Source: Janibacter alkaliphilus
GTDB taxonomy: Bacteria > Actinomycetota > Actinomycetes > Actinomycetales > Dermatophilaceae
Length of the DNA: 64,000 bases
Direction: 5' to 3'
Assembly (NCBI RefSeq): GCF_013408565.1
Contig: NZ_JACBZX010000001.1
Span: forward strand, 1 to 64,000
Shown in pieces: positions 34,564 to 44,545 of the stretch. Under the pieces are notes generated by a model. It had not been told where the DNA came from, did not search any database, and saw only the letters and a list, made by a program, of their open reading frames with translations. The translations under genes and the position numbers were made by a program. How positions within the stretch are numbered: position 1 is the first letter of the stretch; every line of letters starts with the position of its first letter.

Positions 34564-37500
34564 ATGACCACCGACGCTCTCGCCCCTGCTCCCGCCGACG
34601 TCGCCGCCGAGCTGCGGGCCGTCGCCGACGACGCCGTCGCCCTCGCCGACCGCTGGTCCGAGGCGACCCACGCCGGGGAGACGAAGGCCGAGGCGGCCAC
34701 CACCGGCCGGCTGGCCGCGCTGCTCGCCGACCCGGCCGGCCTGGACCTCGCGGTCCGGTTCGTCGACCGGGTGGCCCGACCCGAGGACGACGCCGTCGCC
34801 GCCCGGGAGCTGGCCCGGATCACCTCCTCGGACGCCGCCTCCTTCCTCGGCGTCGGAGACCGGGCCCTGCTCGGCCTCGGCGCGAAGGTGGCCCGCCTCG
34901 CCCCCCGGCTGGTGGTCCCCGCCGCTCGGATGCGGATGCGGCAGATGGTCGGCCACCTCGTCGTCGACGTGCGCGACCCGCACCTCGGCACGCACCTCGC
35001 CGCGGCCCGCGAGGACGGCTTCCGGCTGAACATCAACCTCCTCGGCGAGGCCGTCCTCGGCGAGGAGGAGGCCTCCTCGCGCACCGAGCGCACCCGTCGG
35101 CTGCTCGCCCGCGACGACGTCGACTACGTCTCGATCAAGGTCTCCTCGCTCGTCTCGCAGATCATCACCTGGGACACCGAGGGGACCATCGAGCGCTGCC
35201 TGGAGCGGCTGCGCCCGCTCTACCGCACCGCCGCGGCCAGCAGCCCGCGCGCCTTCGTCAACCTCGACATGGAGGAGTACCGCGACCTCGACCTCACCCT
35301 GGAGGTCTTCACGCGGATGCTCTCCGAGCCGGAGTTCCACGACCTCGAGGCCGGGATCGTGCTGCAGGCCTACCTGCCGGACGCGATGCCCGCCCTGGAG
35401 CGGCTCGTCGACTTCGCCCAGCAGCGCCGGGCCGCCGGCGGCGCCCCGATCAAGGTGCGCCTGGTCAAGGGCGCCAACCTCGCCATGGAGCGGGTCGAGG
35501 CGCGGATGCACGACTGGACCCAGGCCCCCTACGGCACCAAGGCCGAGGTGGACGCCAGCTACCTGCGCTGCGTCGAGCGGGCGCTGCGCCCCGACGTCGC
35601 CGGCGCACTGCGTCTCGGGGTCGCCAGCCACAACCTCTACGACGTCGCCACCGCGCATCTGCTGGCCGAGCGCCGCGGGGTCAGCGAGCACCTCGACGTC
35701 GAGATGCTGCAGGGCATGTCGCCCTCGCAGGCCCGCGCGGTCCGCGACACCGTCGGCACGGTGATCCTCTACACCCCGGTCGTCGACCCGCGGGACTTCG
35801 ACTCCGCGGTCAGCTACCTGGTGCGCCGCCTGGAGGAGAACGCCGCCCCGGAGAACTTCCTGCACTCCTTCTTCGCCGAGGGGTCGGCCGCGATGAGCGA
35901 GCAGGAGGCCCGTTACCGGCGCAGCGTCGAGGACGCCGCCACGGTGGGCTTCGGCGCGCGCCGGGAGGACGCGCCGGCCACGATCACCGCCACCTTCAGC
36001 AACACCCCGGACGCCGACCCGGCGCTGCCCTCGGTGCGCGCCCGCGCCGGTGAGGCCGTCGACCAGCCGCTGGCCGAGCTCACCTCGCCGCACCTGGGCA
36101 GCACCGCCGAGATCGACGGCGTGGTGGCCACCGCCGCCGGTGCGCAGGCGGCCTGGGCCGAGCGCCCGGCGGCCGAGCGGGCCGAGCTGCTGCTGGAGGC
36201 GGCCCGGAGCATCGAGTCCCGCCGCGACCACCTGCTCGCCGTGATGGCCGCCGAAGGGGGCAAGACCGTCGCCGAGGCCGACCCGGAGATCAGCGAGGCC
36301 GTCGACTTCGCCCGCTACTACGCCGACAGCGCGCTCGCCCTGGAGGACGGCCCGATGACCGACGGGGCCACCTTCGCCCCGGACCGGGTCGTGCTCGTCA
36401 CCCCGCCGTGGAACTTCCCGCTGGCCATCCCGCTCGGCGGGGTGCTGGCTGCCCTCGCCGCCGGCTCCGCGGTCATCATCAAGCCCGCCCCGCAGACGCC
36501 GCGGATCGTCGAGGCAGGCGTGGCCGCGCTGCACGACGCCGGCATCCCGCAGGACGTGCTGCAGGTGGTGCGCACCGAGGAGGACGAGGTCGGCCGCTCG
36601 CTCATCGCGCACGCCGACATCGAGACCGTCGTGCTCACCGGCGCCAGCGAGACCGCGCGGCTCTTCGCCGGCTGGCGCGACGGGCGCGAGCGCGGGCCGC
36701 GGGTCTACGGCGAGACCTCCGGCAAGAACGCGCTCATCGTCACCCCGGCCGCCGACATCGACCTGGCCGTCGCCGACCTGGTGCACTCCGCCTTCGGGCA
36801 CGCCGGCCAGAAGTGCTCGGCCGCGTCGCTGGCCATCCTCGTCGGCTCGGTCGCCGACTCCGACCGCTTCCGGCGGCAGCTCGTCGACGCCGTCCGCTCG
36901 ATCCGGGTCGGCTGGCCCCGTGACCTCGGCACCCGGATGGGTCCGGTCATCGAGGCGCCCGGCGAGAAGCTGCACCGCGCGCTGACCACGCTGGAGCCCG
37001 GGGAGACCTGGCTGGTCGAGCCCGAGCAGCTCGACGACTCCGGGCGGCTGTGGTCGCCCGGGCTGAAGGAGGGGGTCGCGCCCGGCTCCTTCTTCCACCT
37101 CACCGAGGTCTTCGGTCCGGTGCTCGGGCTGATGCGCGCCGACACCCTCGACGAGGCGATCACGCTGCAGAACGCCACCGACTTCGGCCTCACCGGCGGG
37201 CTGCACAGCCTCGACGAGGACGAGATCGCCACCTGGACCGAGCGCGCCGAGGTCGGCAACGCCTACGTCAACCGGCACATCACCGGAGCGATCGTGCAGC
37301 GACAGTCCTTCGGCGGCTGGAAGGGCAGCTCGATCGGCCCCGGGGCGAAGGCGGGCGGCCCGAGCTACGTGGCCCAGCTGGGGTCCTGGGTCGCCGACGG
37401 GCAGCCGAGCGCGACCGCGCCGGTGGCCGAGCGGGTGCAGCGGGTCGTCGACGGGATGCTCGAGCGGCTCGACGAGCGCGTCGACGTCGCCGAGCGCGGC

Positions 37501-38013
37501 TGGCTGGCCGCGGCGCTGGGCAGCGACGCTCAGGCCTGGGCCCAGGAGATCGGCGTCGAGCACGACCCGTCCGCGCTGGTCGTCGAGACCAACGTCTTCC
37601 GCTACCGGCCGCTGCCGCTGACCCTGGTGCGGGCCGGCGCCGACGCCCGACCGGTCGAGGTGGTCCGGCTGGTCGCCGCCGCGGTGCTCGCCGCCACCCC
37701 GGTCGCGGTCTCGGCCGACCCGTCGCTGCGGCTGCCGGCCAGCCTGGCGCACGCGGTCGTCTCCACCGAGGACGAGGCCGCCTTCGTCGCCCGCGCGCAG
37801 CGTCGGGTCGGCGGCGGCCGGGTGCGCCTGGTCGGGGTCGGCGAGCAGCGCGGGCCGCTGCTGGACGCCCTGGCCGCGGTCGGCGTGGACGCCATCGACG
37901 GCGAGGTGCTGGCGACCGGGCGACGCGAGCTGCTGTCCGTGGTGCGCGAGCAGGCGGTCAGCACCACCCGGCACCGCTTCGGGCACGTCGCGGCGGACCG
38001 CTCCGCGCCCTGA
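34564..38013 (+). CDS. putA: Bifunctional proline dehydrogenase / L-glutamate gamma-semialdehyde dehydrogenase
   Basis: Oxidises proline to glutamate in two steps. The 1149-residue protein has an FAD-dependent PRODH barrel (about 70-440; DVDYVSIKVSSLVSQI, VRLVKGANLAMERVEARMHDW, LRLGVASHNLYDVATA). The aldehyde dehydrogenase domain (about 500-960) has WNFPLAIPLGGVLAAL, Glu717 in GETSGKN and catalytic Cys751 in HAGQKCSAAS. A C-terminal region of about 180 residues resembles a degenerate second ALDH-like fold. No N-terminal DNA-binding domain, so control is by the divergent regulator. ATG at 34564 is 7 nt after TAGCGT (34551-34556). Confidence 0.96.
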   Translation: MTTDALAPAPADVAAELRAVADDAVALADRWSEATHAGETKAEAATTGRLAALLADPAGLDLAVRFVDRVARPEDDAVAARELARITSSDAASFLGVGDRALLGLGAKVARLAPRLVVPAARMRMRQMVGHLVVDVRDPHLGTHLAAAREDGFRLNINLLGEAVLGEEEASSRTERTRRLLARDDVDYVSIKVSSLVSQIITWDTEGTIERCLERLRPLYRTAAASSPRAFVNLDMEEYRDLDLTLEVFTRMLSEPEFHDLEAGIVLQAYLPDAMPALERLVDFAQQRRAAGGAPIKVRLVKGANLAMERVEARMHDWTQAPYGTKAEVDASYLRCVERALRPDVAGALRLGVASHNLYDVATAHLLAERRGVSEHLDVEMLQGMSPSQARAVRDTVGTVILYTPVVDPRDFDSAVSYLVRRLEENAAPENFLHSFFAEGSAAMSEQEARYRRSVEDAATVGFGARREDAPATITATFSNTPDADPALPSVRARAGEAVDQPLAELTSPHLGSTAEIDGVVATAAGAQAAWAERPAAERAELLLEAARSIESRRDHLLAVMAAEGGKTVAEADPEISEAVDFARYYADSALALEDGPMTDGATFAPDRVVLVTPPWNFPLAIPLGGVLAALAAGSAVIIKPAPQTPRIVEAGVAALHDAGIPQDVLQVVRTEEDEVGRSLIAHADIETVVLTGASETARLFAGWRDGRERGPRVYGETSGKNALIVTPAADIDLAVADLVHSAFGHAGQKCSAASLAILVGSVADSDRFRRQLVDAVRSIRVGWPRDLGTRMGPVIEAPGEKLHRALTTLEPGETWLVEPEQLDDSGRLWSPGLKEGVAPGSFFHLTEVFGPVLGLMRADTLDEAITLQNATDFGLTGGLHSLDEDEIATWTERAEVGNAYVNRHITGAIVQRQSFGGWKGSSIGPGAKAGGPSYVAQLGSWVADGQPSATAPVAERVQRVVDGMLERLDERVDVAERGWLAAALGSDAQAWAQEIGVEHDPSALVVETNVFRYRPLPLTLVRAGADARPVEVVRLVAAAVLAATPVAVSADPSLRLPASLAHAVVSTEDEAAFVARAQRRVGGGRVRLVGVGEQRGPLLDALAAVGVDAIDGEVLATGRRELLSVVREQAVSTTRHRFGHVAADRSAP

Positions 38014-38022
38014 TGTCCGCGG

Positions 38023-39603
38023 TCAGCGCGGGTCGACCCCGGCGCGGCGCAGCCCGTAGGTGATGCCGTCGAGCAGCGCCTCCCAGGAGGCCTCGACGAT
38101 GTTGCCGGCCACGCCGACGGTGGTCCACGAGCTGGCGCCGTCGCTGGTCTCGATGAGCACCCGGGTGATCGCGTCGGTCCCGTGCGCGGCGTCGAGGATG
38201 CGCACCCGGTAGTCGATGAGCTCCAGCTCGGCGATCTCCGGGTATACGACGCCGAAGGCCTGGCGCAGCGCCTCGTCGAGGGCGTTCACCGGGCCGTTGC
38301 CCTCGCCGGTCGCGACGATCCGCTGCCCGCCGGCGTGCACCTTCACGGTGGCCTCGGAGAGCGCGTCCTCGCCGCCGCGGGCATCGGTCATGATCCGCCA
38401 GGACTCGATCCGGGCGAGCTCGAGGTCCTCCTCGCCGAGGAGGCGACGCAGCAGCAGCTCGAAGGAGGCGTCGGCCGCGTCGAAGGTGTAGCCGCGCTGC
38501 TCGAGCTCCTTGACCCGGGCCAGCACCCGCGCCAGCGCCTCGTCGTCACCGGCGAGGTCCACCCCGAACTCGCGGCTCTTCAGCTCGATGCTCGCCCGGC
38601 CGGCCATGTCGGAGACGAGCATCCGCATGTCGTTGCCGACGTCCTTGGGGTCGATGTGCTGGTAGAGGTCGGGGTCGACCTTGATCGCCGAGGCGTGCAG
38701 CCCTGCCTTGTGCGCGAAGGCGCCGGCCCCGACGTAGGGCTGCCGGGAGAACGGCGGGAAGTTGGTGACCTCGCTGATCGCGTGCGCGATCCGGGTGGCG
38801 TCCTGCAGCCGGTAGGGCTCGACGAGGTCCATGCCCTTCTTCAGCTGGAGGTTGGCGACGACGGTGACGAGGTCGGCGTTGCCGGTGCGCTCGCCGTAGC
38901 CGTTGATCGTCCCCTGCACGTGGGTGGCCCCGGCCTCGACCGCGGCCATGCTGCTGGCCACCGCGCAGCCGGTGTCGTTGTGGCAGTGGATGCCCACCCG
39001 CGCGCCGGTGCTGGCGATGACGTCGGCGACGGCGTCGTGCACCTGCCCGGGCAGCATCCCGCCGTTGGTGTCGCACAGGGCGACGCAGTCGGCGCCGGCC
39101 TCGACCGCCGCGGAGACGCACGCCAGCGCGTAGTCACGGTCGAGGAGGTAGCCGTCGAAGAAGTGCTCGGTGTCGACGACGACGGTGCGCCCGTGGGCGA
39201 CGAGGTGGGCGACGGTGTCGGCGATCATCGCGAGGTTCTCCTCGCGGGTGGTCTTCAGCGCGCGCTCGACGTGCCCGACGTGGGACTTGGCGACGAGGGT
39301 GACCACCGGGGTTCCGGCGTCGAGCAGCGCGGTGACCTGCGGGTCGGTGGCGGCGCTGCCGCCGGCCCGCCGGGTGGCGCCGAAGGCGGCCAGGGTCGCG
39401 GTGCGCAGCTGCAGCTCCTGCGCGGCCCGGGCGAAGAACTCGGTGTCGTTGGGGTTGGCCCCGGGCCATCCCCCTTCGATGTGGGTGACGCCGAGGTCGT
39501 CGAGGTGACGGGCGATGGTCAGCTTGTCAGCGACGGAGAGGTTGATCCCCTGCTGCTGCGCCCCGTCGCGCATCGTCGTGTCGTAGACGTCGAAGCCGTG
39601 CAT
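38023..39603 (-). CDS. cimA: (R)-citramalate synthase
   Basis: Condenses pyruvate and acetyl-CoA to citramalate, a threonine-independent entry into isoleucine synthesis. The 526-residue protein has FDVYDTTMRDGAQQQG at the catalytic face, EGGWPGANPND, CDTNGGMLPGQVHDAV, HCHNDTGCAVASSMAAVEAG and GYGERTGNADL. The C-terminal LeuA-dimer regulatory domain (from about residue 405) is where feedback inhibitors bind. The DTTMRDGAQQ head separates it from LeuA. ATG at 39603 has GGAG upstream; longer in-frame starts lie in the attenuator leader. The converging putA ends 9 bp away. Confidence 0.93.
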   Translation of the reverse strand: MHGFDVYDTTMRDGAQQQGINLSVADKLTIARHLDDLGVTHIEGGWPGANPNDTEFFARAAQELQLRTATLAAFGATRRAGGSAATDPQVTALLDAGTPVVTLVAKSHVGHVERALKTTREENLAMIADTVAHLVAHGRTVVVDTEHFFDGYLLDRDYALACVSAAVEAGADCVALCDTNGGMLPGQVHDAVADVIASTGARVGIHCHNDTGCAVASSMAAVEAGATHVQGTINGYGERTGNADLVTVVANLQLKKGMDLVEPYRLQDATRIAHAISEVTNFPPFSRQPYVGAGAFAHKAGLHASAIKVDPDLYQHIDPKDVGNDMRMLVSDMAGRASIELKSREFGVDLAGDDEALARVLARVKELEQRGYTFDAADASFELLLRRLLGEEDLELARIESWRIMTDARGGEDALSEATVKVHAGGQRIVATGEGNGPVNALDEALRQAFGVVYPEIAELELIDYRVRILDAAHGTDAITRVLIETSDGASSWTTVGVAGNIVEASWEALLDGITYGLRRAGVDPR

Positions 39604-39735
39604 CGTCTCCAGCCTGTCCTGCTCGCGGCGCGGGTGCGATCCCGCGTGGGTGGGTGCCCCGCCCGTCGCGCCGGCCCGAGTCATGGGTGGCGCCTCGTCC
39701 CGCTGTCGTCTCGCTCCCTGCCCGAGACACACGAA

Positions 39736-39784
39736 AGACCCCCCGGGTGCGGGAGGTCTGCGCGACGAGCGGGGCTCGTCGCGC
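39736..39784 (-). terminator. Attenuator hairpins in the cimA leader
   Basis: Read on the minus strand, a perfect 11-bp hairpin (GCGCGACGAGC, loop CCC, inverse; 39784-39760) follows directly on the leader-peptide stop. A second hairpin AGACCTCCC-GCACCC-GGGGGGTCT (39759-39736) runs into UU. This resembles a pause hairpin plus terminator. The 299-bp gap 39604-39902 contains this and the leader peptide. Confidence 0.7.
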
Positions 39785-39835
39785 CTAGATAATGAGCAGC
39801 GCCGCGGTGGCGGCGGTCATCGTCTCGGGCGGCAT
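39785..39835 (-). CDS. Leader peptide of cimA (ends Leu-Leu-Ile-Ile)
   Basis: A short reading frame MPPETMTAATAALLII* on the minus strand, about 180 nt before cimA and on the same strand. The last four sense codons are CTG CTC ATT ATC, then TAG. ATT is a rare codon in this genome. GAGG lies just before ATG 39835; an internal ATG at 39820 would give an 11-residue form. The stop codon abuts a strong hairpin and then a terminator. This is the layout of a ribosome-mediated attenuator sensing charged Leu/Ile tRNA. No alternative antiterminator pairing was resolved. Confidence 0.7.
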   Translation of the reverse strand: MPPETMTAATAALLII

Positions 39836-39902
39836 GCGCCTCAACCTGCCACGCCCGCCGACGGGTGGACACCGCCGTCCGGATGATGGGACGGCGTCGC
39901 GC

Positions 39903-40718
39903 TCAGAGCAGCGCCTCGAGGACCCGGGCCACGCCGTCGTCCTCGTTCGCCCGGCAGGTGTCGGTGGTCGCGGCCCGCACGCTGTCGTGGGCGTTGGCGA
40001 CGGCGAAGGAGCGCCCGGCCCAGGCGAGCATCGGCAGGTCGTTGGGCATGTCGCCGAAGGCCCAGACGTCGTCGGCGGCGATGCCCAGCTCGGCGCTCCA
40101 CGCGGCCAGGGCGCTGGCCTTGGTCACCCCGGGCGCGGACATCTCGGCCAGGCCGCCGGCGCCGGAGTAGGCCAGGACCACCCGACCGGCGACGACCTCC
40201 GTGGCCGCGGCGAGGAACTCCTCGTCGTCGAGGTGCTGGTTGCGGGCGAGCAGCTTGCCGACCCGGGCGTCGCCGAGGTCCTCGATCCGGTCGGTGGTGA
40301 CCAGGTCCTCGGGGTGGTCGTGGATCGCCGCGAACATCCGCTCGGCGGCCAGGCCGGTCGCGCGCTCGGCGGCGAAGCCGGTGCACGGCAGCTGCTCGCG
40401 CAGGTCACGGGCCACCTCGGCGACCAGGGCCGGGTCGATGGTGCGCTCGGCGAACACCCGGCGGTCGGCGACGTCGTAGCGGAAGGCGCCGTTGCCGCAG
40501 ACCGCGATCCCGCGGTCGCCGACGACGTGCGCCAGGTCGTGCAGCCAGCGCGGCGGACGGGCGGTGACGAGCACGGTCTCGATGCCGGCCGCGGCGACCG
40601 CCCGGAGCGCGGCCACGCTGCGCGCCGAGACGGTGCCGTCGTCGCGCAGCAGGGTGCCGTCGAGGTCGGTGGCGACCAGCCGCGGCCGCCCTCCCCCGAC
40701 GCGCTCCCCGGTGCTCAT
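39903..40718 (-). CDS. HAD-superfamily hydrolase, Cof subfamily (IIB)
   Basis: A 271-residue phosphatase of the Cof/YbjI type. Motif I is LVATDLDGTLL with the nucleophile and acid Asp residues; motif II is VLVTARPP; motif III/IV is KASALAAW and AFGDMPNDLPML. It has the Cof cap between motifs II and III. Substrates are generally sugar phosphates or other small phosphates, not predictable here. It begins 3 nt after the ilvE stop and is probably co-transcribed with it. Confidence 0.88.
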   Translation of the reverse strand: MSTGERVGGGRPRLVATDLDGTLLRDDGTVSARSVAALRAVAAAGIETVLVTARPPRWLHDLAHVVGDRGIAVCGNGAFRYDVADRRVFAERTIDPALVAEVARDLREQLPCTGFAAERATGLAAERMFAAIHDHPEDLVTTDRIEDLGDARVGKLLARNQHLDDEEFLAAATEVVAGRVVLAYSGAGGLAEMSAPGVTKASALAAWSAELGIAADDVWAFGDMPNDLPMLAWAGRSFAVANAHDSVRAATTDTCRANEDDGVARVLEALL

Positions 40719-40721
40719 GGC

Positions 40722-41819
40722 TCAGGCCAGCCGGGTCATCCAGCCACGGGTGTCCTCGGCCCGGCCGTACTGGATGTCCAGCAGCCGCTCGCGGATCCTC
40801 TTGGTGACCTCGCCGCCGCCCTCGCCGGCGGTCGAGGGCACCGAGCCGCCCTCCCAGCGCAGCTCGCCGACCGGGGTGATGACCGCGGCCGTGCCGCAGG
40901 CGAAGACCTCGGTGATCTCGCCGGAGGCGACCCCGTCCTTCCACTCCTGCAGGGCGATCCGCCCTTCCTCGGGCTGCAGGTCGAGGTCCTTGGCGAGCTC
41001 GAGGATGGAGTCTCGGGTGACCCCTTCGAGGATGGAGCCGGTGAGCTCGGGGGTGCGCAGCCGCCCGTCCTTCATGACGAAGAAGAGGTTCATCCCGCCC
41101 AGCTCCTCGATGTAGGTCTGGGTCGCCGAGTCGAGGAAGACCGCCTGGTCGCAGCCCTGGGCGATGCCCTCGAGCTGGCCGGCGAGCGAGGAGGCGTAGT
41201 TGCCGCCGGTCTTGGCCGCGCCGGTGCCGCCCTGACCGGCGCGGGCGAAGTGCTGGCTGACCCACAGGGTGATCGGCTTCAGGCCGCCGGAGAAGTACGC
41301 ACCGGCCGGGCTGGCGATGACCGAGTAGGTGACCTCGTGCGCCGGTCGGACCCCGAGGAAGGACTCCGAGGCGAACATGAAGGGTCGCAGGTAGAGGCTG
41401 GTCTCGCCGGTGCCGTAGGCAGGCACCCAGGCCTTGTCGGTGGTGACGATCTGGCGCAGCGACTCCACGAAGTCGGCCTCGGGCAGCTCCGGCAGGGCCA
41501 GCCGGGAGCAGGAGCGGGCCATCCGCGCGGCGTTCTTGTCGGGGCGGAAGGTCCACACCGAGCCGTCCTCGTGGCGGTAGGCCTTCATCCCCTCGAAGAC
41601 CTCCTGCGCGTAGTGCAGGACGGCGGCGGCCGGGCTGATCTGGATCGGGCCGAAGGGGTGCACCCGCGCGTCGCCCCAGCCGGAGTCCTTGCGCCACACC
41701 ACGCTGACCATGTGGTCGGTGAAGTGGTTGCCGAAGCCGGGGTCGGCGAGGATCGCCTCACGGTCGGCGGCGCTCACCGGGCTCGGGTTGCTCTCGGTGG
41801 CGAAGGTCAGCTGGGTCAT
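40722..41819 (-). CDS. ilvE: Branched-chain amino acid aminotransferase
   Basis: Transfers the amino group to the keto acids of Leu, Ile and Val (fold-type IV PLP enzyme). The 365-residue protein has WGDARVHPFGPIQISPAAAV, YAQEVFEGMKAYRHEDGS, GGNYASSLAG (with the Lys of AKTGGNYASS), and EELGGMNLFFVMKDG. ATG at 41819 has GAGGAG 6 nt upstream, which decides against the longer frame. It is part of the branched-chain block and is followed by the HAD gene. Confidence 0.96.
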   Translation of the reverse strand: MTQLTFATESNPSPVSAADREAILADPGFGNHFTDHMVSVVWRKDSGWGDARVHPFGPIQISPAAAVLHYAQEVFEGMKAYRHEDGSVWTFRPDKNAARMARSCSRLALPELPEADFVESLRQIVTTDKAWVPAYGTGETSLYLRPFMFASESFLGVRPAHEVTYSVIASPAGAYFSGGLKPITLWVSQHFARAGQGGTGAAKTGGNYASSLAGQLEGIAQGCDQAVFLDSATQTYIEELGGMNLFFVMKDGRLRTPELTGSILEGVTRDSILELAKDLDLQPEEGRIALQEWKDGVASGEITEVFACGTAAVITPVGELRWEGGSVPSTAGEGGGEVTKRIRERLLDIQYGRAEDTRGWMTRLA

Positions 41820-41981
41820 CGTCGACTCCTCGGGTGCGGCGGGGGCGGGCCCGGGATCGCCGGGCACTCCGCAGGGTAGTCGCTCTCGCTGGGCCCGGTC
41901 TCAGGTGATCGCGGTGGGGTTGCGGGTGCCGGCGGGCCGTGCGTGGTGCCCGTCGGTGGAGGTGATCCAGCGAGCCGCCCC

Positions 41982-43025
41982 TCAGAGACGCGCGGCGATC
42001 GCGTCCCCGATCTGGCTCGTGGCGCGCGAGGCGGTGCCGCGCTCGGCGAGGTCGGCGGCCACCGCGGTCTCGACCCGCTCCGCCTGCGCGCCCAGCCCGA
42101 GGTGGGCCAGCAGCATCGAGGCGGAGAGGATCGCGGCGGTCGGGTCGGCCTTGCCCTGGCCGGCGATGTCCGGCGCCGAGCCGTGCACCGGCTCGAACAT
42201 GCTGGGCGACTCGCGGGTCGGGTTGATGTTGCCGCTGGCGGCCAGGCCGATGCCTCCGGCGACCGCCGCGGCGATGTCGGTGATGATGTCGCCGAAGAGG
42301 TTGTCGGTGACGATGACGTCGAAGCGGGCCGGGTCGGTGGCCAGGAAGATCGTCGCCGCGTCGACGTGCTGGTAGGCGGTCTCCACGTCGGGGAACTCGG
42401 CGCCGACCTCTTCGACGGTGCGCCGCCACAGGTGCCCGGCGTGGGTGAGCACGTTGTGCTTGTGCACCAGGGTCAGGTGCTGGCGCGGCCGGGCCTGGGC
42501 GCGGGCGAAGGCGTCGCGGACGACCCGCTCGATGCCGAAGCGGGTGTTGACGCTGACCTCGGTGGCCACCTCGGCCGGGGTGCCGACGCGCAGCGCTCCC
42601 CCGTTGCCGGTGTAAGGCCCCTCGGTGCCCTCGCGGACGACGACGAAGTCGAGCCCCTTGCTCGTCACGTGGTCGGCCAGCGGGCTGGTCACCCCTGGGA
42701 AGAGCTTGGCCGGGCGCAGGTTGACGTAGTGGTCCAGGGCGAAGCGCAGCGGCAGCAGCACCCCGCGCTCCAGCACGCCCGAGGGCACTCCCGGGTCGCC
42801 GATCGCGCCGAGCAGGATCCCGTCGTGGCCGCGCAGCTCCGACAGCACCGAGTCCGGCAGGGTCTCCCCGGTGCGGTGCCAGCGGGTCGCGCCGAGGTCG
42901 TACTCGGTCGTGCGCACCGTGACGTCACCGCCGACGGCGTCGATGACCTTCAGGCCCTCGGCGACCACCTCGGGGCCGATGCCGTCGCCGCCGATGACTG
43001 CGATGTCGAAGCTCTGCTGCGTCAT
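41982..43025 (-). CDS. leuB: 3-isopropylmalate dehydrogenase
   Basis: Oxidises 3-isopropylmalate in leucine synthesis. The 347-residue protein has the family head [63 protein letters not shown] and the metal/NAD region [28 protein letters not shown]. It is the actinobacterial type of LeuB. ATG at 43025 is 7 nt after TAGGCT (43033-43038), so it has its own leaderless promoter. Confidence 0.96.
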   Translation of the reverse strand: MTQQSFDIAVIGGDGIGPEVVAEGLKVIDAVGGDVTVRTTEYDLGATRWHRTGETLPDSVLSELRGHDGILLGAIGDPGVPSGVLERGVLLPLRFALDHYVNLRPAKLFPGVTSPLADHVTSKGLDFVVVREGTEGPYTGNGGALRVGTPAEVATEVSVNTRFGIERVVRDAFARAQARPRQHLTLVHKHNVLTHAGHLWRRTVEEVGAEFPDVETAYQHVDAATIFLATDPARFDVIVTDNLFGDIITDIAAAVAGGIGLAASGNINPTRESPSMFEPVHGSAPDIAGQGKADPTAAILSASMLLAHLGLGAQAERVETAVAADLAERGTASRATSQIGDAIAARL

Positions 43026-43105
43026 GCCGCGCAGCCTAGGTCGGCCTCCGGCATCCGCCCGGCGGGGCCCGCATCGCGGACGTCGGTGGTCGGAACCGAC
43101 GCGCG

Positions 43106-44461
43106 TCAGCCGGCGCCGAGGATGAGCAGGGTCCCGGCGAAGACGATGCCGGAGAGGATGAGCGTCACCAGGGTGTAGCCGAGGATGTCGCGCACCTTGA
43201 GCCCGGCCACCGCGAGCATCGGGATCGCCCAGAAGGGCTGGATCATGTTCGTCCACTGGTCGCCGTAGGCGATGGCCATGATGACCACCGACTGGTCGAC
43301 CCCCTGCGCCTCGGCGGCCCCGGCGAAGAGCGGCGCCATGAGCTCGAACTGGCCCCCGCCGGAGGGGACGAACATGTTGAGCAGCCCCGCGGAGAGGAAG
43401 GTGAGCAGCCCGAGGGTCCCGGCCGAGCTGATGTCGATGAACCACTGGCTGATCTTCTCCACCAGCCCGGTGGCCCCCATCATGCCGATGATCCCGGCGT
43501 AGAGCGGGTACTGCAGCAGCACCTCGCCGACCGCCCGACCGCCGCGGGCGACCAGCCCGGCGAGCTCGCGGGCGTTGCCGACGAGCAGCAGGATCAGCGC
43601 GAGGAAGGTCCAGTTGACGATGTCCAGGGTGAGGTTGAAGCCGTTGTCCATGAAGTACAGGACGAGGTAGGTGCCCAGCAGCACGCCCATGATCAGCGGC
43701 ACCGCACGCAGCCGCTCGATGCGGTCGGCGGGGGTGTGCTCCTCGTGGTCCTCGGGCGTCGGGTCGGTGTCGATCGGCTCCTCGAAGACGGCCTCGGGGG
43801 CGACCGTGACCGTCTCGCCGGCCCGCGGGGCGAGCAGCATCATCGACCCGATGACGACCACCAGGGTGACGATGGTCGCGATGATGTTCCAGCTGGAGAA
43901 GGTGGTCTCGGTGATCGCCACGAGACCGCCCGGGAGGTCGGTGTAGGCGCCCCCTTCGGTGGCGGCGTTGAGCGGGCCGGAGCCGGAGTAGCCCATGTGC
44001 CAGACGACGAAGCCGCTGTAGCCGGAGGCGACGAGCAGCGGGTAGTGCAGCGGCTCTCGGCGCTCCCGGAAGACGCGCGCCACCTCGACGGCCATGACCC
44101 CGGCGACGATGAGCCCGAGCCCGAAGCTGATCAGCGAGGCCAGCCCGCCGATGAGCGCGACGAAGCCGTAGGCCTGGCGCGGGCTGCGCGGGACCGAGGC
44201 GACCCGCACGAGGAGACGGTGCACCGGGCGGGTGTTGGCCAGGGTGTAGCCGAGCAGCAGCACCAGGCTGACCTGGGTCATGAAGGCGAGCAGCCCGATG
44301 AGCCCGTCGCCCCAGCCCATGATGACCTCGCGCGGCGAGGCCGGGGTCAGCACGAGGGCCATGATCATCGTGATGATCGTCAGCAGCACGGCCAGGACCA
44401 TCGGTCCGGGGATGTAGCGCTCGACGAATCGGCTGAGCGGGCGGGAGAGGGTCGACAGCAC
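43106..44461 (-). CDS. Short-chain fatty acid transporter (AtoE family)
   Basis: A 451-residue permease with about 11-12 membrane spans. It matches the AtoE/TIGR00366 family: [20 protein letters not shown] at the N-terminus, [14 protein letters not shown] GLISFGLGL region, [14 protein letters not shown] and [17 protein letters not shown] hydrophilic Glu/Asp-rich loop lies near residues 225-255. The usual cargo is acetoacetate/butyrate. The neighbouring acyl-CoA synthetase would activate imported acids. GTG at 44461 has AAGGAAGGA upstream. Confidence 0.88.
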   Translation of the reverse strand: MLSTLSRPLSRFVERYIPGPMVLAVLLTIITMIMALVLTPASPREVIMGWGDGLIGLLAFMTQVSLVLLLGYTLANTRPVHRLLVRVASVPRSPRQAYGFVALIGGLASLISFGLGLIVAGVMAVEVARVFRERREPLHYPLLVASGYSGFVVWHMGYSGSGPLNAATEGGAYTDLPGGLVAITETTFSSWNIIATIVTLVVVIGSMMLLAPRAGETVTVAPEAVFEEPIDTDPTPEDHEEHTPADRIERLRAVPLIMGVLLGTYLVLYFMDNGFNLTLDIVNWTFLALILLLVGNARELAGLVARGGRAVGEVLLQYPLYAGIIGMMGATGLVEKISQWFIDISSAGTLGLLTFLSAGLLNMFVPSGGGQFELMAPLFAGAAEAQGVDQSVVIMAIAYGDQWTNMIQPFWAIPMLAVAGLKVRDILGYTLVTLILSGIVFAGTLLILGAG

Positions 44462-44545
44462 TGGCGGCCCGTCCTTCCTTCGTGATCGGGGGCCTCGGCC
44501 CTGGTGGTGGGTCTGGCCCGTGGTTCGTCTGGTCGAGGTGGTGAG

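Noticed and set aside
34504..37986. A 1160-codon open frame antisense to putA
   Set aside because: A high-GC shadow: low-complexity Gly/Arg/Leu/Asp composition with no domains, while the plus strand encodes clear PutA motifs.
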